From contig NZ_CP009556.1 in NCBI RefSeq assembly GCF_000959365.1, positions 1,054,001 to 1,118,000 on the forward strand: a stretch of DNA of 64,000 bases. Direction: 5' to 3'. A model generated the notes under the pieces. That model was given only the letters and a program-made list of their open reading frames with translations, did no database searches and was not told the origin of the DNA. Positions 11,899 through 20,250 of the stretch are shown here, in pieces. Made by a program: the position numbers and the translations under genes. Within the stretch, counting starts at the first letter, position 1; each line of letters opens with the position of its first letter. The DNA is from Burkholderia oklahomensis C6786. Its GTDB lineage: Bacteria > Pseudomonadota > Gammaproteobacteria > Burkholderiales > Burkholderiaceae.

Positions 11899-12933
11899 TC
11901 AGACGCCTCGCTGATCCACCGCGAACCGCTCGCGATACGCCTGCGGCGTCACGCCGAGCACCCGCAGGAAGCTGCGGCGCATCGTCTCCTCGGTGCCGAA
12001 TCCGCAGCGCGCGGCGATTCGCTTGATCGGCAGCGGCGCGTCGGCGAGCAGGCTGCGCGCGGCCTCGACGCGCATCTGCTCGATCGCCCGCGCGGGCGTC
12101 TTGCCGGTCGTCTCGCGGTAGCGGCGCATGAAGCTGCGCTCGCTCATCCCCGTGCGCGCGGCGAGCGCCGCGACCGACAGATCCGCGCCCAGGTTCGCGG
12201 CCGCCCATGCGTGCAGTTCGCTGAAGCGGCCGCCCTCATGCTGCAGCGACAGCGCGGTGCTGAACTGCGCCTGGCCGCCCGGCCGCTTCAGGAACACGAC
12301 GAGATGCCGCGCGACGTCGAGCGCGAGCGCGCGGCCGAGATCGTCTTCAACGAGCGCGAGCGCGAGATCGATGCCGGCCGTGACGCCCGCCGACGTCCAC
12401 ACGTCGCCGTCGCGTATGAAAATGGGATCTGGATCGACGCGCACGTCGGGGTAGCGCTGCGCGAGCTCTTCGCAGCGCGACCAGTGCGTGACGACGCGGC
12501 GGCCGTCGAGCAGCCCCGCCGCCGCCAGCACGAACGCGCCCGAGCACACCGACGCGATGCGCCGCGTCTGCGCCGCGCGGCGGCGCACCCAGTCGACGAG
12601 CCGCGGGTCGCGCGCGGCGTCGTAGACGCCCCAGCCGCCCGCGACGATCAGCGTATCGGACGGCTCGCGCGCGGCGGGCAGCGGCGCGGCGACGAACGCG
12701 AGCCCGGCCGACGACATGACGGGCGACGCGTGCGCGGCGACGACGCGCGGCGCATACGGGGTCGCGAGGCCGCGCCGCGCGGCGAAGTCGTTCGCAGTCG
12801 AGAACACCTGCAGCGGCCCGGTGACGTCGAGCAACTGCACGTCGTCGAACGCGAGCACGTGCACGGCGCGGCGCGCGGCGGTGGCGGCAGGTGCGGCTGG
12901 CAGGAATCGTGGGGACTTTGGCATATCCGCCAT
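11899..12933 (-). CDS. GlxA-family transcriptional regulator (DJ-1/PfpI-like domain plus AraC HTH)
   Basis: A 344-residue regulator. Residues ~20-190 form a DJ-1/PfpI-like domain with the nucleophile-elbow segment SVCSGAFVLAAAGLL; residues ~235-335 carry the AraC double helix-turn-helix (AALAARTGMSERSFMRR and RIAARCGFGTEETMRRSF). The ATG at 12933 (MADMPKS) is chosen because upstream in-frame sequence is Arg/Pro-rich and runs into the divergent promoter. Relatives regulate carnitine, glycine-betaine or amide catabolism by sensing a small metabolite in the DJ-1 domain. It faces a free-standing DJ-1 protein, so a shared ligand is plausible. Confidence 0.9.
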   Translation of the reverse strand: MADMPKSPRFLPAAPAATAARRAVHVLAFDDVQLLDVTGPLQVFSTANDFAARRGLATPYAPRVVAAHASPVMSSAGLAFVAAPLPAAREPSDTLIVAGGWGVYDAARDPRLVDWVRRRAAQTRRIASVCSGAFVLAAAGLLDGRRVVTHWSRCEELAQRYPDVRVDPDPIFIRDGDVWTSAGVTAGIDLALALVEDDLGRALALDVARHLVVFLKRPGGQAQFSTALSLQHEGGRFSELHAWAAANLGADLSVAALAARTGMSERSFMRRYRETTGKTPARAIEQMRVEAARSLLADAPLPIKRIAARCGFGTEETMRRSFLRVLGVTPQAYRERFAVDQRGV

Positions 12934-13020
12934 ACGGTACTTGCGTACAGTCGATTTGTCCACGGCGCCGGCGCGGGCGGGCGGCCGGCGTGACGGCATG
13001 CAAAAAGGAGGAGGATCGGA
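12934..13020. promoter_or_regulatory. Divergent promoter, GlxA regulator / DJ-1 protein
   Basis: 87 bases between divergent genes; must hold both promoters and probably the regulator's operator. A strong ribosome site (AAAAAGGAGGAGGA, 13003-13016) precedes the rightward gene. No operator repeat was resolved. Confidence 0.5.
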
Positions 13021-13719
13021 ATGGCTATCGAAGTGGGATTACTGTTGTTTCCGCAAGTGCAGCAACTCGATCTGACGGGGCCGCACGACGTGTTCGCGTC
13101 GCTGCCCGGCGTCACGGTGCGGCTCGTCTGGAAGACGCGCGAGCCGGTGGCCGCGAGCAGCGGGCTCGTGCTCGCGCCCAACGCGACGTTCGACGACTGT
13201 CCGCCGCTCGACGTGATCTGCGTGCCGGGCGGCATGGGCGTCGCCGATCTGATGGAGGATTCGGACACGCTCGCGTTCATCCGCCGGCACGCGGCGCAAG
13301 CGCGTTACGTGACGTCGGTCTGCACGGGCGCGCTCGTGCTCGGCGCGGCGGGCCTGCTGCGCGGCCGGCGCGCGACGACGCACTGGGCGTTCCATTCACT
13401 GCTCGCGCCGCTCGGCGCGATTCCGGTGCGCGAGCGCGTCGTGCGCGACGGGAATCTCGTGACGGGCGGCGGCGTGACCGCGGGGATCGATTTCGCGCTG
13501 ACGCTCGCGGCGGAGCTCGTCGGCGAGGACGACGCGCAGGCGGTGCAACTGCAGCTCGAATACGCGCCGGCGCCGCCGTTCGAATCGGGCGACCCGGACA
13601 CCGCGCCGGCGCGGATCGTCGAGCGCGTGCGCGAGCGGTCGAAGCCGGTGCTCGCGCGGCGCGAGCAGGTGGTCGAGCGCGTCGCGGCGGCGCTGGAGCG
13701 GAGCAGGGCGGCGGAGTGA
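13021..13719 (+). CDS. DJ-1/PfpI family protein, isonitrile-hydratase-like
   Basis: A 232-residue cytoplasmic protein of the DJ-1/PfpI superfamily, closest in style to Pseudomonas isonitrile hydratase (InhA), which converts isonitriles to N-formamides. The conserved acidic residue is in QQLDLTGPHDVF (residues ~13-24) and the catalytic Cys in SVCTGALVLGAAGLL (Cys ~101), followed by THWAFH. The ATG follows a near-perfect Shine-Dalgarno. It diverges from a GlxA-type regulator that contains the same fold. Substrate specificity is inferred from family resemblance only; a chaperone or glyoxalase-like activity cannot be excluded. Confidence 0.85.
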   Translation: MAIEVGLLLFPQVQQLDLTGPHDVFASLPGVTVRLVWKTREPVAASSGLVLAPNATFDDCPPLDVICVPGGMGVADLMEDSDTLAFIRRHAAQARYVTSVCTGALVLGAAGLLRGRRATTHWAFHSLLAPLGAIPVRERVVRDGNLVTGGGVTAGIDFALTLAAELVGEDDAQAVQLQLEYAPAPPFESGDPDTAPARIVERVRERSKPVLARREQVVERVAAALERSRAAE

Positions 13720-14059
13720 TGCGGGTGGTTGGTTGACGGATACGGCGGGAATCGAAAGGGGGAAGAGAGGCGGCGCAGGCGGGCGCCGCCGGATCGCGGG
13801 CCCGCGCCCGCGCGGGCGGCGGCGGCTTCGAAGCGACGCCGCTCTTCGCGGCTCGGCTTGGTTCGCTGCGTTTCAACCCGGTCGCGTTTCGATCGTCGCG
13901 ACTCTGTGCGTTGCCCGTGTGAGTCGAGCTGGAGCGACGCGATTGCGCATTATGTGTGCGCATCGCGTGTCGCGTGTCGCGCATCGCGCGAACGCGACGC
14001 CAAGCAACGCGCCCGCGCACCGCCGCACCGCCCGCATCGCGTCTTCGTCGCGACTGCCG
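13720..14059. other. Gene-free spacer between convergent genes
   Basis: 340 bases between the convergent DJ-1 and ABC transporter genes. Very GC-rich, with short CGCG-rich direct repeats (TCGCGTGTCGCG type). Frames here are Arg/Ala-rich shadows. No U-tract terminator was found. Confidence 0.4.
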
Positions 14060-16054
14060 CTACTTCTCGACGGCGACCGCCGAATCGTCGATCCGCCCGT
14101 CGCCGCCGTCGAACGCGCCGCGCGAGCGCCGCGCGTCGTGCCCGTCGAGCACGCCGGGCTTGTCGCGTTCGCCGCGTTCGTTGCGCTCGTCGCGTCCGTC
14201 ATGCTCGTCGCGCAGCCAGTCGGAGACGTCGCCGCCCGTCTGCTCGATCAAGCCCTTCGCGAGCTCGAGCGCCTGCCGCTCGAACAGCCGCCGGTAGACG
14301 CCGCCTTCGAGCCGGATCAGCGCGTCGTGGCTGCCTTCCTCGATCACGCGCCCCTTGTCGAGCACGATCAGCCGGTCGAGCGCGCGCACCGTCGACAGCC
14401 GGTGCGCGACGACGAGCGTCGTGCGTCCGACCATCAGCCGTTCCATCGCCTGCTGGATCAGCACTTCGCTCTCGCTGTCGAGGCTCGACGTCGCTTCGTC
14501 GAGGATCAGCACCGGCGCGTCGGCGAGGAACGCGCGCGCGATCGCGACGCGCTGCCGCTCGCCGCCCGACAGCTTGATCCCGCGCTCGCCGACGAGTGTG
14601 TCGTAGCCCTGCGGCAGCGCGGTGATGAAGTCGTGCGCGCTCGCGAGCCGCGCGGCGCGCTCGATCTCGTCGCGCGTCGCGGTGGGCCGCGCGTACGCGA
14701 TGTTCTCGGCGAGCGTCCGGTGGAACAGCAACGGCTCCTGCTGGACGATCGCGATCTGGCTGCGCAGCGAATCCTGCTTGACGTCGGCGATGTTCTGCCC
14801 GTCGATCGCGATGCGGCCGCCGTCGACGTCGTAGAGCCGCTGGATCAGCTTGATGAACGACGTCTTGCCCGACCCGGAATGCCCGACGAGCCCGATCCGC
14901 TCGCCCGGCGCGATCCGGATCGAGAAATCGTCGTAGAGCGGCTTCGCGTGCGCGCCGCTGTAGCCGAACGTCACGTGCTCGAAGCGGATCTCGCCGTGCA
15001 CGATCGAGATCGGCCTCGCGCCCGGCTTGTCCTCGATGCCGAGCGGCTGCCGCTCGAGCGACACGAGCTCTTCCATGTCGTTGACCGAGCGCTGCAGGTT
15101 GCGGATGTGCATGCCGATGTCGCGCAGATAGCCTTGCAGCACGAGGAACGTCGTCAGCGCGAACGTGATGTCGCCGACGCTCGCGCGATCGTTCGCCCAC
15201 AGCCACAGCGCCGCGCCGAGGATCGCCGCCTGCATCGCGACGAGCATCGCGCCCTGCACGCCGCCGTTCAGCGTGCCGCGCCGCCATGCGCGGCGGGTGC
15301 GCGCGCGCCACTTCGACACGACGTGGTCGAGCCGCGCTTCCTCGCGCGTCTCCGCGCCGAACGCCTTGACGACCGGGTTGCAGCTCACCGCGTCGGCGAG
15401 CGCGCCGCCCATCCGCGTGTCCCACAGATTGCCGAGCCGCGCGGCAGGGGCGACGAAGCGCAGCGACATCGTGACCGTCACCGCGATGAAGACGAGCGAG
15501 CCGCCGCCGACCACCGCACCCATCACCGGCCAGTGCGCGCCGAGCAGCAGCGTCGCGCCCGCCAGCATCACGACGGACGGCAGCAGCGCGACGAGCAGCG
15601 TGTCGTTGAGCAAGTCGATTGCCCACATGCCGCGCGTGATCTTGCGCACGGTCGAGCCGGCGAAGCTGTTCGCGTGCCAGTCGGTCGAAAAGCGCTGCAC
15701 GCGATGGAACGCGTTCGCCGCGACTTCGCTCATCATCTTCAGCGTCAGCACGATGATGTGGCGGAACGCCGCCTGCCGCAGCAGCGTGCACGCGACGCCG
15801 ATGCCGATCAGCATGCCGAACGCATGCAGCGCGCGGCTCCAGGCGTCGGCCTTGTCCGCGGCCGCGACGCCGTGCGACAGCGCGTCGACGAGGTGTCCCG
15901 CGAAGAGCGGCGTCAGCACGTCGCCGAGCGCGGTGGCGAGCGCGAAGAAGGCGATCGCGGCGGTGCGCGCGGGTTGCGCGCGCCAGTGCCGGAAGGTGAA
16001 CGCGAGCACGTCGGTAAACGCCCGCCCACCCGGATTGGTAGTTTTCTGGACCAT
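14060..16054 (-). CDS. ABC exporter, fused permease and ATP-binding protein (MsbA-like)
   Basis: A 664-residue half-transporter that would dimerise in the inner membrane. The six-helix transmembrane domain covers residues ~20-320 and the ATPase ~360-600. Walker A is GHSGSGKT (residue ~393 onward), the signature LSGGERQRVAIARAF (~495), Walker B VLILDEATSSLDS, and the H-loop VVAHRLST. After the ATPase comes a charged Asp/Arg/Glu-rich tail of ~50 residues of unknown use. The cargo is unknown; relatives export lipids, drugs or peptides. No operon partner exists. A 17-codon leader-like frame lies ~155 bases upstream (16210-16263). Confidence 0.92.
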   Translation of the reverse strand: MVQKTTNPGGRAFTDVLAFTFRHWRAQPARTAAIAFFALATALGDVLTPLFAGHLVDALSHGVAAADKADAWSRALHAFGMLIGIGVACTLLRQAAFRHIIVLTLKMMSEVAANAFHRVQRFSTDWHANSFAGSTVRKITRGMWAIDLLNDTLLVALLPSVVMLAGATLLLGAHWPVMGAVVGGGSLVFIAVTVTMSLRFVAPAARLGNLWDTRMGGALADAVSCNPVVKAFGAETREEARLDHVVSKWRARTRRAWRRGTLNGGVQGAMLVAMQAAILGAALWLWANDRASVGDITFALTTFLVLQGYLRDIGMHIRNLQRSVNDMEELVSLERQPLGIEDKPGARPISIVHGEIRFEHVTFGYSGAHAKPLYDDFSIRIAPGERIGLVGHSGSGKTSFIKLIQRLYDVDGGRIAIDGQNIADVKQDSLRSQIAIVQQEPLLFHRTLAENIAYARPTATRDEIERAARLASAHDFITALPQGYDTLVGERGIKLSGGERQRVAIARAFLADAPVLILDEATSSLDSESEVLIQQAMERLMVGRTTLVVAHRLSTVRALDRLIVLDKGRVIEEGSHDALIRLEGGVYRRLFERQALELAKGLIEQTGGDVSDWLRDEHDGRDERNERGERDKPGVLDGHDARRSRGAFDGGDGRIDDSAVAVEK

Positions 16055-16606
16055 TTGTCGGGGCCCGGCCGCTCGTGGCGAACGGGACTTGTCGATTGTT
16101 GTTCGAAACGAAAGCCGGACGGACGCCGCTGCGCGTCAGCGCACGAAACGAAGGCGAGAAATTGTCCGGAAGCGGTGCGGGCCGGCGAGCGGCCCGCGGA
16201 GACGGCGACTTAGAACGCGCGTCGTGGAACTGCCGTCGGGGAGGTGACATGCATTCGCGACATCCGGCACCTCCTTTGAGCGTTGAGTGGGTGAAATGAA
16301 GGCGAGCTGAAATTCGACTCGTGCAGCGATTCTAGCGGCCGTTTCGCGTTGCTGCAATGTCAGACGAATGGCTGTTGCCGATTCGACACGGGGCGATGCA
16401 TGGCGCCGCGGCTCGTCGCGTTCGGCGGGGCGGAAGGCGTGGGTTAACATCGGGCCTCGTCGTGCGCGCCGCGCCGCGCGGGTCGCGCGGCATCGCCGCC
16501 GTCGACGGCGCGATCGCCCGCGCCGCGGCGCGCGAACCGCGCGTCCCGGACGTTATGGGACAATCCCGCGTCCCCCTGTAGAACCGAACATTGCATCGAG
16601 GAAACG
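16055..16606. other. Divergent intergenic region, ABC exporter / DyP peroxidase
   Basis: 552 bases between divergent genes, holding the promoters of both. The only notable element is the minus-strand mini-ORF at 16210-16263 with its strong ribosome site. The right half is GC-rich and featureless; frames there have poor codon use. Confidence 0.4.
16210..16263 (-). CDS. Candidate 17-codon leader peptide upstream of the ABC exporter
   Basis: Mini-ORF MSRMHVTSPTAVPRRAF preceded by an almost perfect Shine-Dalgarno (AAAGGAGGTG, then CCGG, then ATG; 16264-16277 on the minus strand). The same ribosome site can pair with CACCTCC inside codons 6-8, a seven-base stem that would hide it. It is ~155 bases upstream of the exporter start and in the same direction. 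This arrangement resembles leader-peptide attenuation of antibiotic-export genes, but the function is inference; a chance site cannot be excluded. Confidence 0.4.
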   Translation of the reverse strand: MSRMHVTSPTAVPRRAF

Positions 16607-17488
16607 ATGAGCGACTTTCAGCAAGGCATTCTGGCTCCGATTCCGGCCGCGAGCCGCTACCTGTCCTTCCGGATCGTGCATCCGGCGCATGCGGCGAGCG
16701 TGCTCGCCGCGTTGCGCGACGCGGTCGACGGCGTCGACACGGTGATCGGCATCGGGCCGTCGCTCGTGCACGCGCTCGACAAGAAGATCGACGGCCTGAA
16801 GGAGTTTCCCGAGCTGTCGGTGCCGGGTGCGCCCGTGCCTTCGACGCCCGCCGCGCTGTGGGTCTGGCTGCGCGCCGACGATCTCGGCGCGGCGACCGTG
16901 CGCTCGCGCGACATCGAGCAGCTCGTCGCGCCCGCGTTCGAGCTCGACGTCGCGGCGAACGCGTTCCGCTATGCGGACGATCGCGACCTGTCCGGCTACG
17001 AGGACGGCACCGAGAACCCGGAAGGCGACGAGGCGCTCGACACCGCGTTCGTGTCCGGCAAGGGCGCGGGGCTCGACGGCGCGAGCTTCGTCGCGGTCCA
17101 GCAATGGGTGCACGATTTCGGCAAGATGCGCGAGATTCCGGGCGACGAGATGGACCGGATCATCGGCCGCCGCAAGGACGACAACGAAGAGCTCGAAGAC
17201 GCGCCTGCGTACGCGCACGTGAAGCGCACCGAGCAGGAGAGCTTCAAGCCGGAGGCGAAGGTGCTGCGCCGCTCGTCGCCGTGGGCGGACGAACGCCGCG
17301 CCGGCCTGTACTTCGTCGCGTTCGGGCATTCGTTCCGCGCGTTCGAGGTGCAGATGCGCCGGATGATCGGCGCGACCGACGGCGTGCACGACGGCCTGTT
17401 CCGCTTCACGCAGCCGATTACCGGCTCGTTCTTCTGGTGCCCGCCCGTCAAGGACGGCAAGCTCGATCTGTCGGCGCTCGGGCTGTAA
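16607..17488 (+). CDS. Dye-decolourising (DyP-type) haem peroxidase
   Basis: A 293-residue DyP peroxidase of the YfeX-like bacterial class. The distal GxxDG motif is in SGYEDGTENPEG (residues ~127-138), and the probable proximal haem histidine is in AYAHVKRTE (residue ~205), followed by VLRRSSPW as in relatives. There is no signal peptide, so it acts in the cytoplasm or is loaded as encapsulin cargo; no encapsulin gene is next to it. It uses hydrogen peroxide to oxidise dyes, phenolics or porphyrins. The gene is monocistronic and followed by a perfect 24-base palindrome. Confidence 0.93.
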   Translation: MSDFQQGILAPIPAASRYLSFRIVHPAHAASVLAALRDAVDGVDTVIGIGPSLVHALDKKIDGLKEFPELSVPGAPVPSTPAALWVWLRADDLGAATVRSRDIEQLVAPAFELDVAANAFRYADDRDLSGYEDGTENPEGDEALDTAFVSGKGAGLDGASFVAVQQWVHDFGKMREIPGDEMDRIIGRRKDDNEELEDAPAYAHVKRTEQESFKPEAKVLRRSSPWADERRAGLYFVAFGHSFRAFEVQMRRMIGATDGVHDGLFRFTQPITGSFFWCPPVKDGKLDLSALGL

Positions 17489-17497
17489 CGCGGCGCA

Positions 17498-17521
17498 AGC
17501 CGCGCGGACGTCCGCGCGGCT
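17498..17521. repeat. Perfect 24-base palindrome after the DyP gene
   Basis: AGCCGCGCGGAC followed directly by its exact reverse complement, ten bases beyond the DyP stop codon. As RNA it makes a very stable hairpin, but no U-tract follows, so it is more likely an mRNA-stabilising or rho-assisting end than a classic terminator. Confidence 0.5.
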
Positions 17522-18202
17522 CGGGGAGCCGCAGCGCGCGATGCGCGCGGGCCGGTGCTTCGGCCGCGCGATCGCGCTTCGCTCGCGGAGCCCGCGCAAG
17601 TCGGCGACGCGGGCGGATGTGGCGCGATGTCGTCGCGCTTATCGCGCTCATGTGCGGTATTTTCCCGATGCCGATCGTGTTGCGCCGAATCGGCTTCGGC
17701 GAATCGGGCGCGATCGCGGAAAGGCGTCAAGCGTGCGCTTGCCGGGCGGTCGCCATGGGCGCCGTGCGGCGTCGTCGGAACGGCTCATTCGCGTTCGTCG
17801 TGTTTCGGCCCGTTTCGCGCAATTAATCGATTTCCTGCTCCAGATCGCCCACGCCGGCCGGTCGTCTCATCGATCTTCCCATTACGCCTTTTGCGCTCGG
17901 CCGGTCGAGCGGATATCCGATATCTATTCCTTTTCCGTTGCCCGGCCTGTTTCGCATGTGGAAAGGCAAGCCGGCGGCGGAAATCCCGCCGCCGCATGGC
18001 GAAAGCGTTACGAACGAACGCTCCGTCGCTGCATGCTTCGATCGACTTCAATGATCCTAAACAAGTAGATAATATATTAAATATTAAAGGGATGAAATTA
18101 TCCCGTCGAATATGCTCGGTTATTTTCATTCCCGGATCGACCTTCGCTTATAGTGCGCGACGCATGCCCGCAAATCGAAACACCCGTTCGAGGAGGATCG
18201 AA
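17522..18202. promoter_or_regulatory. Long gene-free region upstream of the DUF3472 gene, AT-rich at its end
   Basis: About 680 bases. The left part is GC-rich and featureless. At 17968-17995 an inverted repeat (GGCGGCGG / CCGCCGCC) could form a hairpin. From 18050 to 18100 the sequence turns strongly AT-rich (GATAATATATTAAATATT), which is unusual for this genome and likely holds the promoter of the following secreted protein. Confidence 0.45.
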
Positions 18203-19390
18203 TTGAAATTCAAGTGCATCGCCGCAACCATCCTGGCGACGGCCGCCATCGACGCAATGGCCGCCGGCGCCTGTCTGAACGGCTCCGTGATCGCTTCATC
18301 GACCGGCGCGCCGCTCGTCGCGAGACAAGGCTCGGTGTTCTCGTCGACGCTCTACGATCCGTCGATCACGTCGAACAACCGTACGCACAACCCCGTCCTG
18401 CTGTCGGTCAAGGTGACGAACAACGGCCAGCCGGTATCCGGCTGCGACGTCGCGTGGCAGCCGCAAGGCGTCGGCAGCGCGTCGGGCTGGCTGTTTCCGG
18501 TGAACGCGTCGACGGACGCCAACGGCGCGGCGGCCGCATGGTGGGTCGCCGGCAGCGGCGGCGCGCAGACGGCGCTGGCGAGCATCCGCCGGTTCGACGG
18601 CACGACGCAGAAAGCGGCGTTCAGCGGCTCCGCGCAACCGCACCGGACGCGCGCGAACTCGATTTATCTGAACTACCCGCAGGCGAACAACTGGACGCGG
18701 ATCAGCATCGACGTGACGCCCGAAGCGCTCGCGCCGACCACTTATTGGGAAGCGATCGGCTGGCCGGGCGCCTACACCGGCATCCAGTCGGTCGACGGCA
18801 AGCAGAACGGCCGGATCCTCTTTTCCGTGTGGGACGTGAACGGCAAGTCGCCGCAGATCGTCGCGAAAGGGCCGGGTATCAATTGCACGCAGTTCGGCGG
18901 CGAGGGCACCGGGTACAAGTGCTTCAAGAATTACGCGCCGGTCGCGGGCCGGACGTACCGCTTCGAGGCGTCGATCGCGCCGGTTGCCGAACAGAACCAG
19001 ACCGATTATTCGGTCTGGTTCACGGATACGTCGACCAACGCGCGCGAGTTGATCGCGACGCTGCGCTACCAGAAGAGCGTTCCGGCGGCGAATTATGCGG
19101 ACAGCTTCGTCGAGGATTGGGCGACGGAAGGCGCGTCGTGTCTCGACGCGACGCAACGGGCCGGACAGTTCGGCAACGTGAGGGCGTTCGACAGGACGTC
19201 GGGGCGGTGGATCGCGGTCAACAAGGCGTGGACGTCGGCCGTCTACACGCCGGATCACAATGAGATCTGCTCGAACTACCAGTTCTCGGCGGTCAACGGC
19301 AGCTTCCGGATGAGCACGGGCGGCGACGCGGTGGGGCAGCCGCACAATCTGCCGGGCGGGCCGAAGTCGGTCCTGCTGACGCTGCCCTGA
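18203..19390 (+). CDS. Secreted DUF3472 protein with N-terminal Ig-like domain (TTG start)
   Basis: A 395-residue exported protein. The start is TTG: AGGAGG (18191-18196) lies six bases upstream and the resulting N-terminus is a clean Sec signal peptide (cleavage near AMA-AG, residue ~21). Residues ~50-145 resemble a bacterial Ig-like/invasin repeat (LLSVKVTNNGQPVSG, DANGAAAAWWVAG). Residues ~165-300 match DUF3472 (WEAIGWPGAYTGIQS, ILFSVWDVNGK, FGGEGTGYKCFKNY). It probably acts outside the cell or in the periplasm; related domains appear near carbohydrate-active proteins, but the function is unknown. An upstream ATG (18163) would bury the signal peptide. Confidence 0.8.
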   Translation: MKFKCIAATILATAAIDAMAAGACLNGSVIASSTGAPLVARQGSVFSSTLYDPSITSNNRTHNPVLLSVKVTNNGQPVSGCDVAWQPQGVGSASGWLFPVNASTDANGAAAAWWVAGSGGAQTALASIRRFDGTTQKAAFSGSAQPHRTRANSIYLNYPQANNWTRISIDVTPEALAPTTYWEAIGWPGAYTGIQSVDGKQNGRILFSVWDVNGKSPQIVAKGPGINCTQFGGEGTGYKCFKNYAPVAGRTYRFEASIAPVAEQNQTDYSVWFTDTSTNARELIATLRYQKSVPAANYADSFVEDWATEGASCLDATQRAGQFGNVRAFDRTSGRWIAVNKAWTSAVYTPDHNEICSNYQFSAVNGSFRMSTGGDAVGQPHNLPGGPKSVLLTLP

Positions 19391-19758
19391 TCGGCGGGCG
19401 GGCCGGAATCGGGCGGCGGCGCACGATGCTTCGCCGTGGGGCGTGTCGTGTCGCGGTTGCGTCGCGGTGCGTCATATCGCGGCGCGCCGTCGCCGCCCGT
19501 TTGCCTCGTCGAATGGCAACTGACGAGGCAAGCATGCCGTCCCGCATTTTCGGCGAGCGCTTCGAGTCGACCGGCGAACGGATCGCGCCAGCCGCGTCTT
19601 TCCCGGCGGGACCGCGCCGCCGGTTGATCGGAGCCGAACCGCTGCCGTGCCGTGTACTGCGTGCGACCGGCTCGCGCCGATCGTCATCGCGGGCGCCGTT
19701 CGGCCGGCGGGCGCATTGATCGGCACGTCGGCCGGCACATCGCCCGGCCCCGCGCGTC
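19391..19758. other. Gene-free spacer between convergent genes
   Basis: 368 bases between the convergent DUF3472 and OsmC-like genes. No gene, U-tract terminator or repeat is supported. Confidence 0.4.
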
Positions 19759-20160
19759 TCACTTCAACGTCGTCTCGATCCGCGTCCCGCGCTTGATGAA
19801 CAGCGTGACCGGCGTCTTCTCGGCGATCTCCGCGAGCCGCTTGCGCTGCGCGTCGTCGAGCGCGCCGTCGACGACGATCGCGCGCCGCACGTACTGCGCG
19901 CCTTCGCGGTCGACGTGCAGTTCGGCGCGCGCGGAGAGCCGTGCGGCCGGCCAGTCCTTGCGCTGCATGTACATCCGCAGCGTCGCGACGGTGCACGCGG
20001 CGAGCCCCGACAGCACGAGCTCGTACGGCGCGGGCCCGACGTCGCCGCCGCCTTCGTGCTCGTTCTCATCGCCTTGCAGGCGATGCGAGCCGGCTGCGAT
20101 GTCGACGACGTAGTTCGGCGCGTCGGGCGCCATTTCGGCTGAGGCGTGGATGAGCGGCAT
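19759..20160 (-). CDS. OsmC/Ohr-family protein with only one cysteine
   Basis: A 133-residue OsmC-fold protein. The core motif PYELVLSGLAACTVATLRMY (residues ~46-65) carries the usual first cysteine. The second conserved cysteine, normally in a xCPV segment near the C-terminus, is replaced by Thr in EKTPVTLF (~114-121), so a two-cysteine peroxidase cycle is not possible in the usual way. Such members may be accessory or binding proteins rather than hydroperoxide reductases. The start at 20160 is chosen to fit the family's compact N-terminus. The LysR gene ends 90 bases upstream on the same strand. Confidence 0.85.
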   Translation of the reverse strand: MPLIHASAEMAPDAPNYVVDIAAGSHRLQGDENEHEGGGDVGPAPYELVLSGLAACTVATLRMYMQRKDWPAARLSARAELHVDREGAQYVRRAIVVDGALDDAQRKRLAEIAEKTPVTLFIKRGTRIETTLK

Positions 20161-20250
20161 GGCGTGTTCTCGGTGTAAAGGGAGGGATCGGCCGGCATGC
20201 CGGCCCCGATTCGCGAGCATAAACGGCTTCACGCCGGCCTGCAGCGGCCC

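Noticed and set aside
11388..12208. Long open frames on both strands coding Val-Glu, Ser-Lys, Ser-Thr and Arg-Leu repeats
   Set aside because: They are produced by the stop-free hexamer repeat; frames on both strands are equally open and have no ribosome sites or conserved flanks.
13733..16250. Very long frames on the plus strand, and in another minus frame, across the ABC exporter
   Set aside because: Arg/Ala/Asp-rich shadows of the exporter gene, which has full domain motifs in its own frame.
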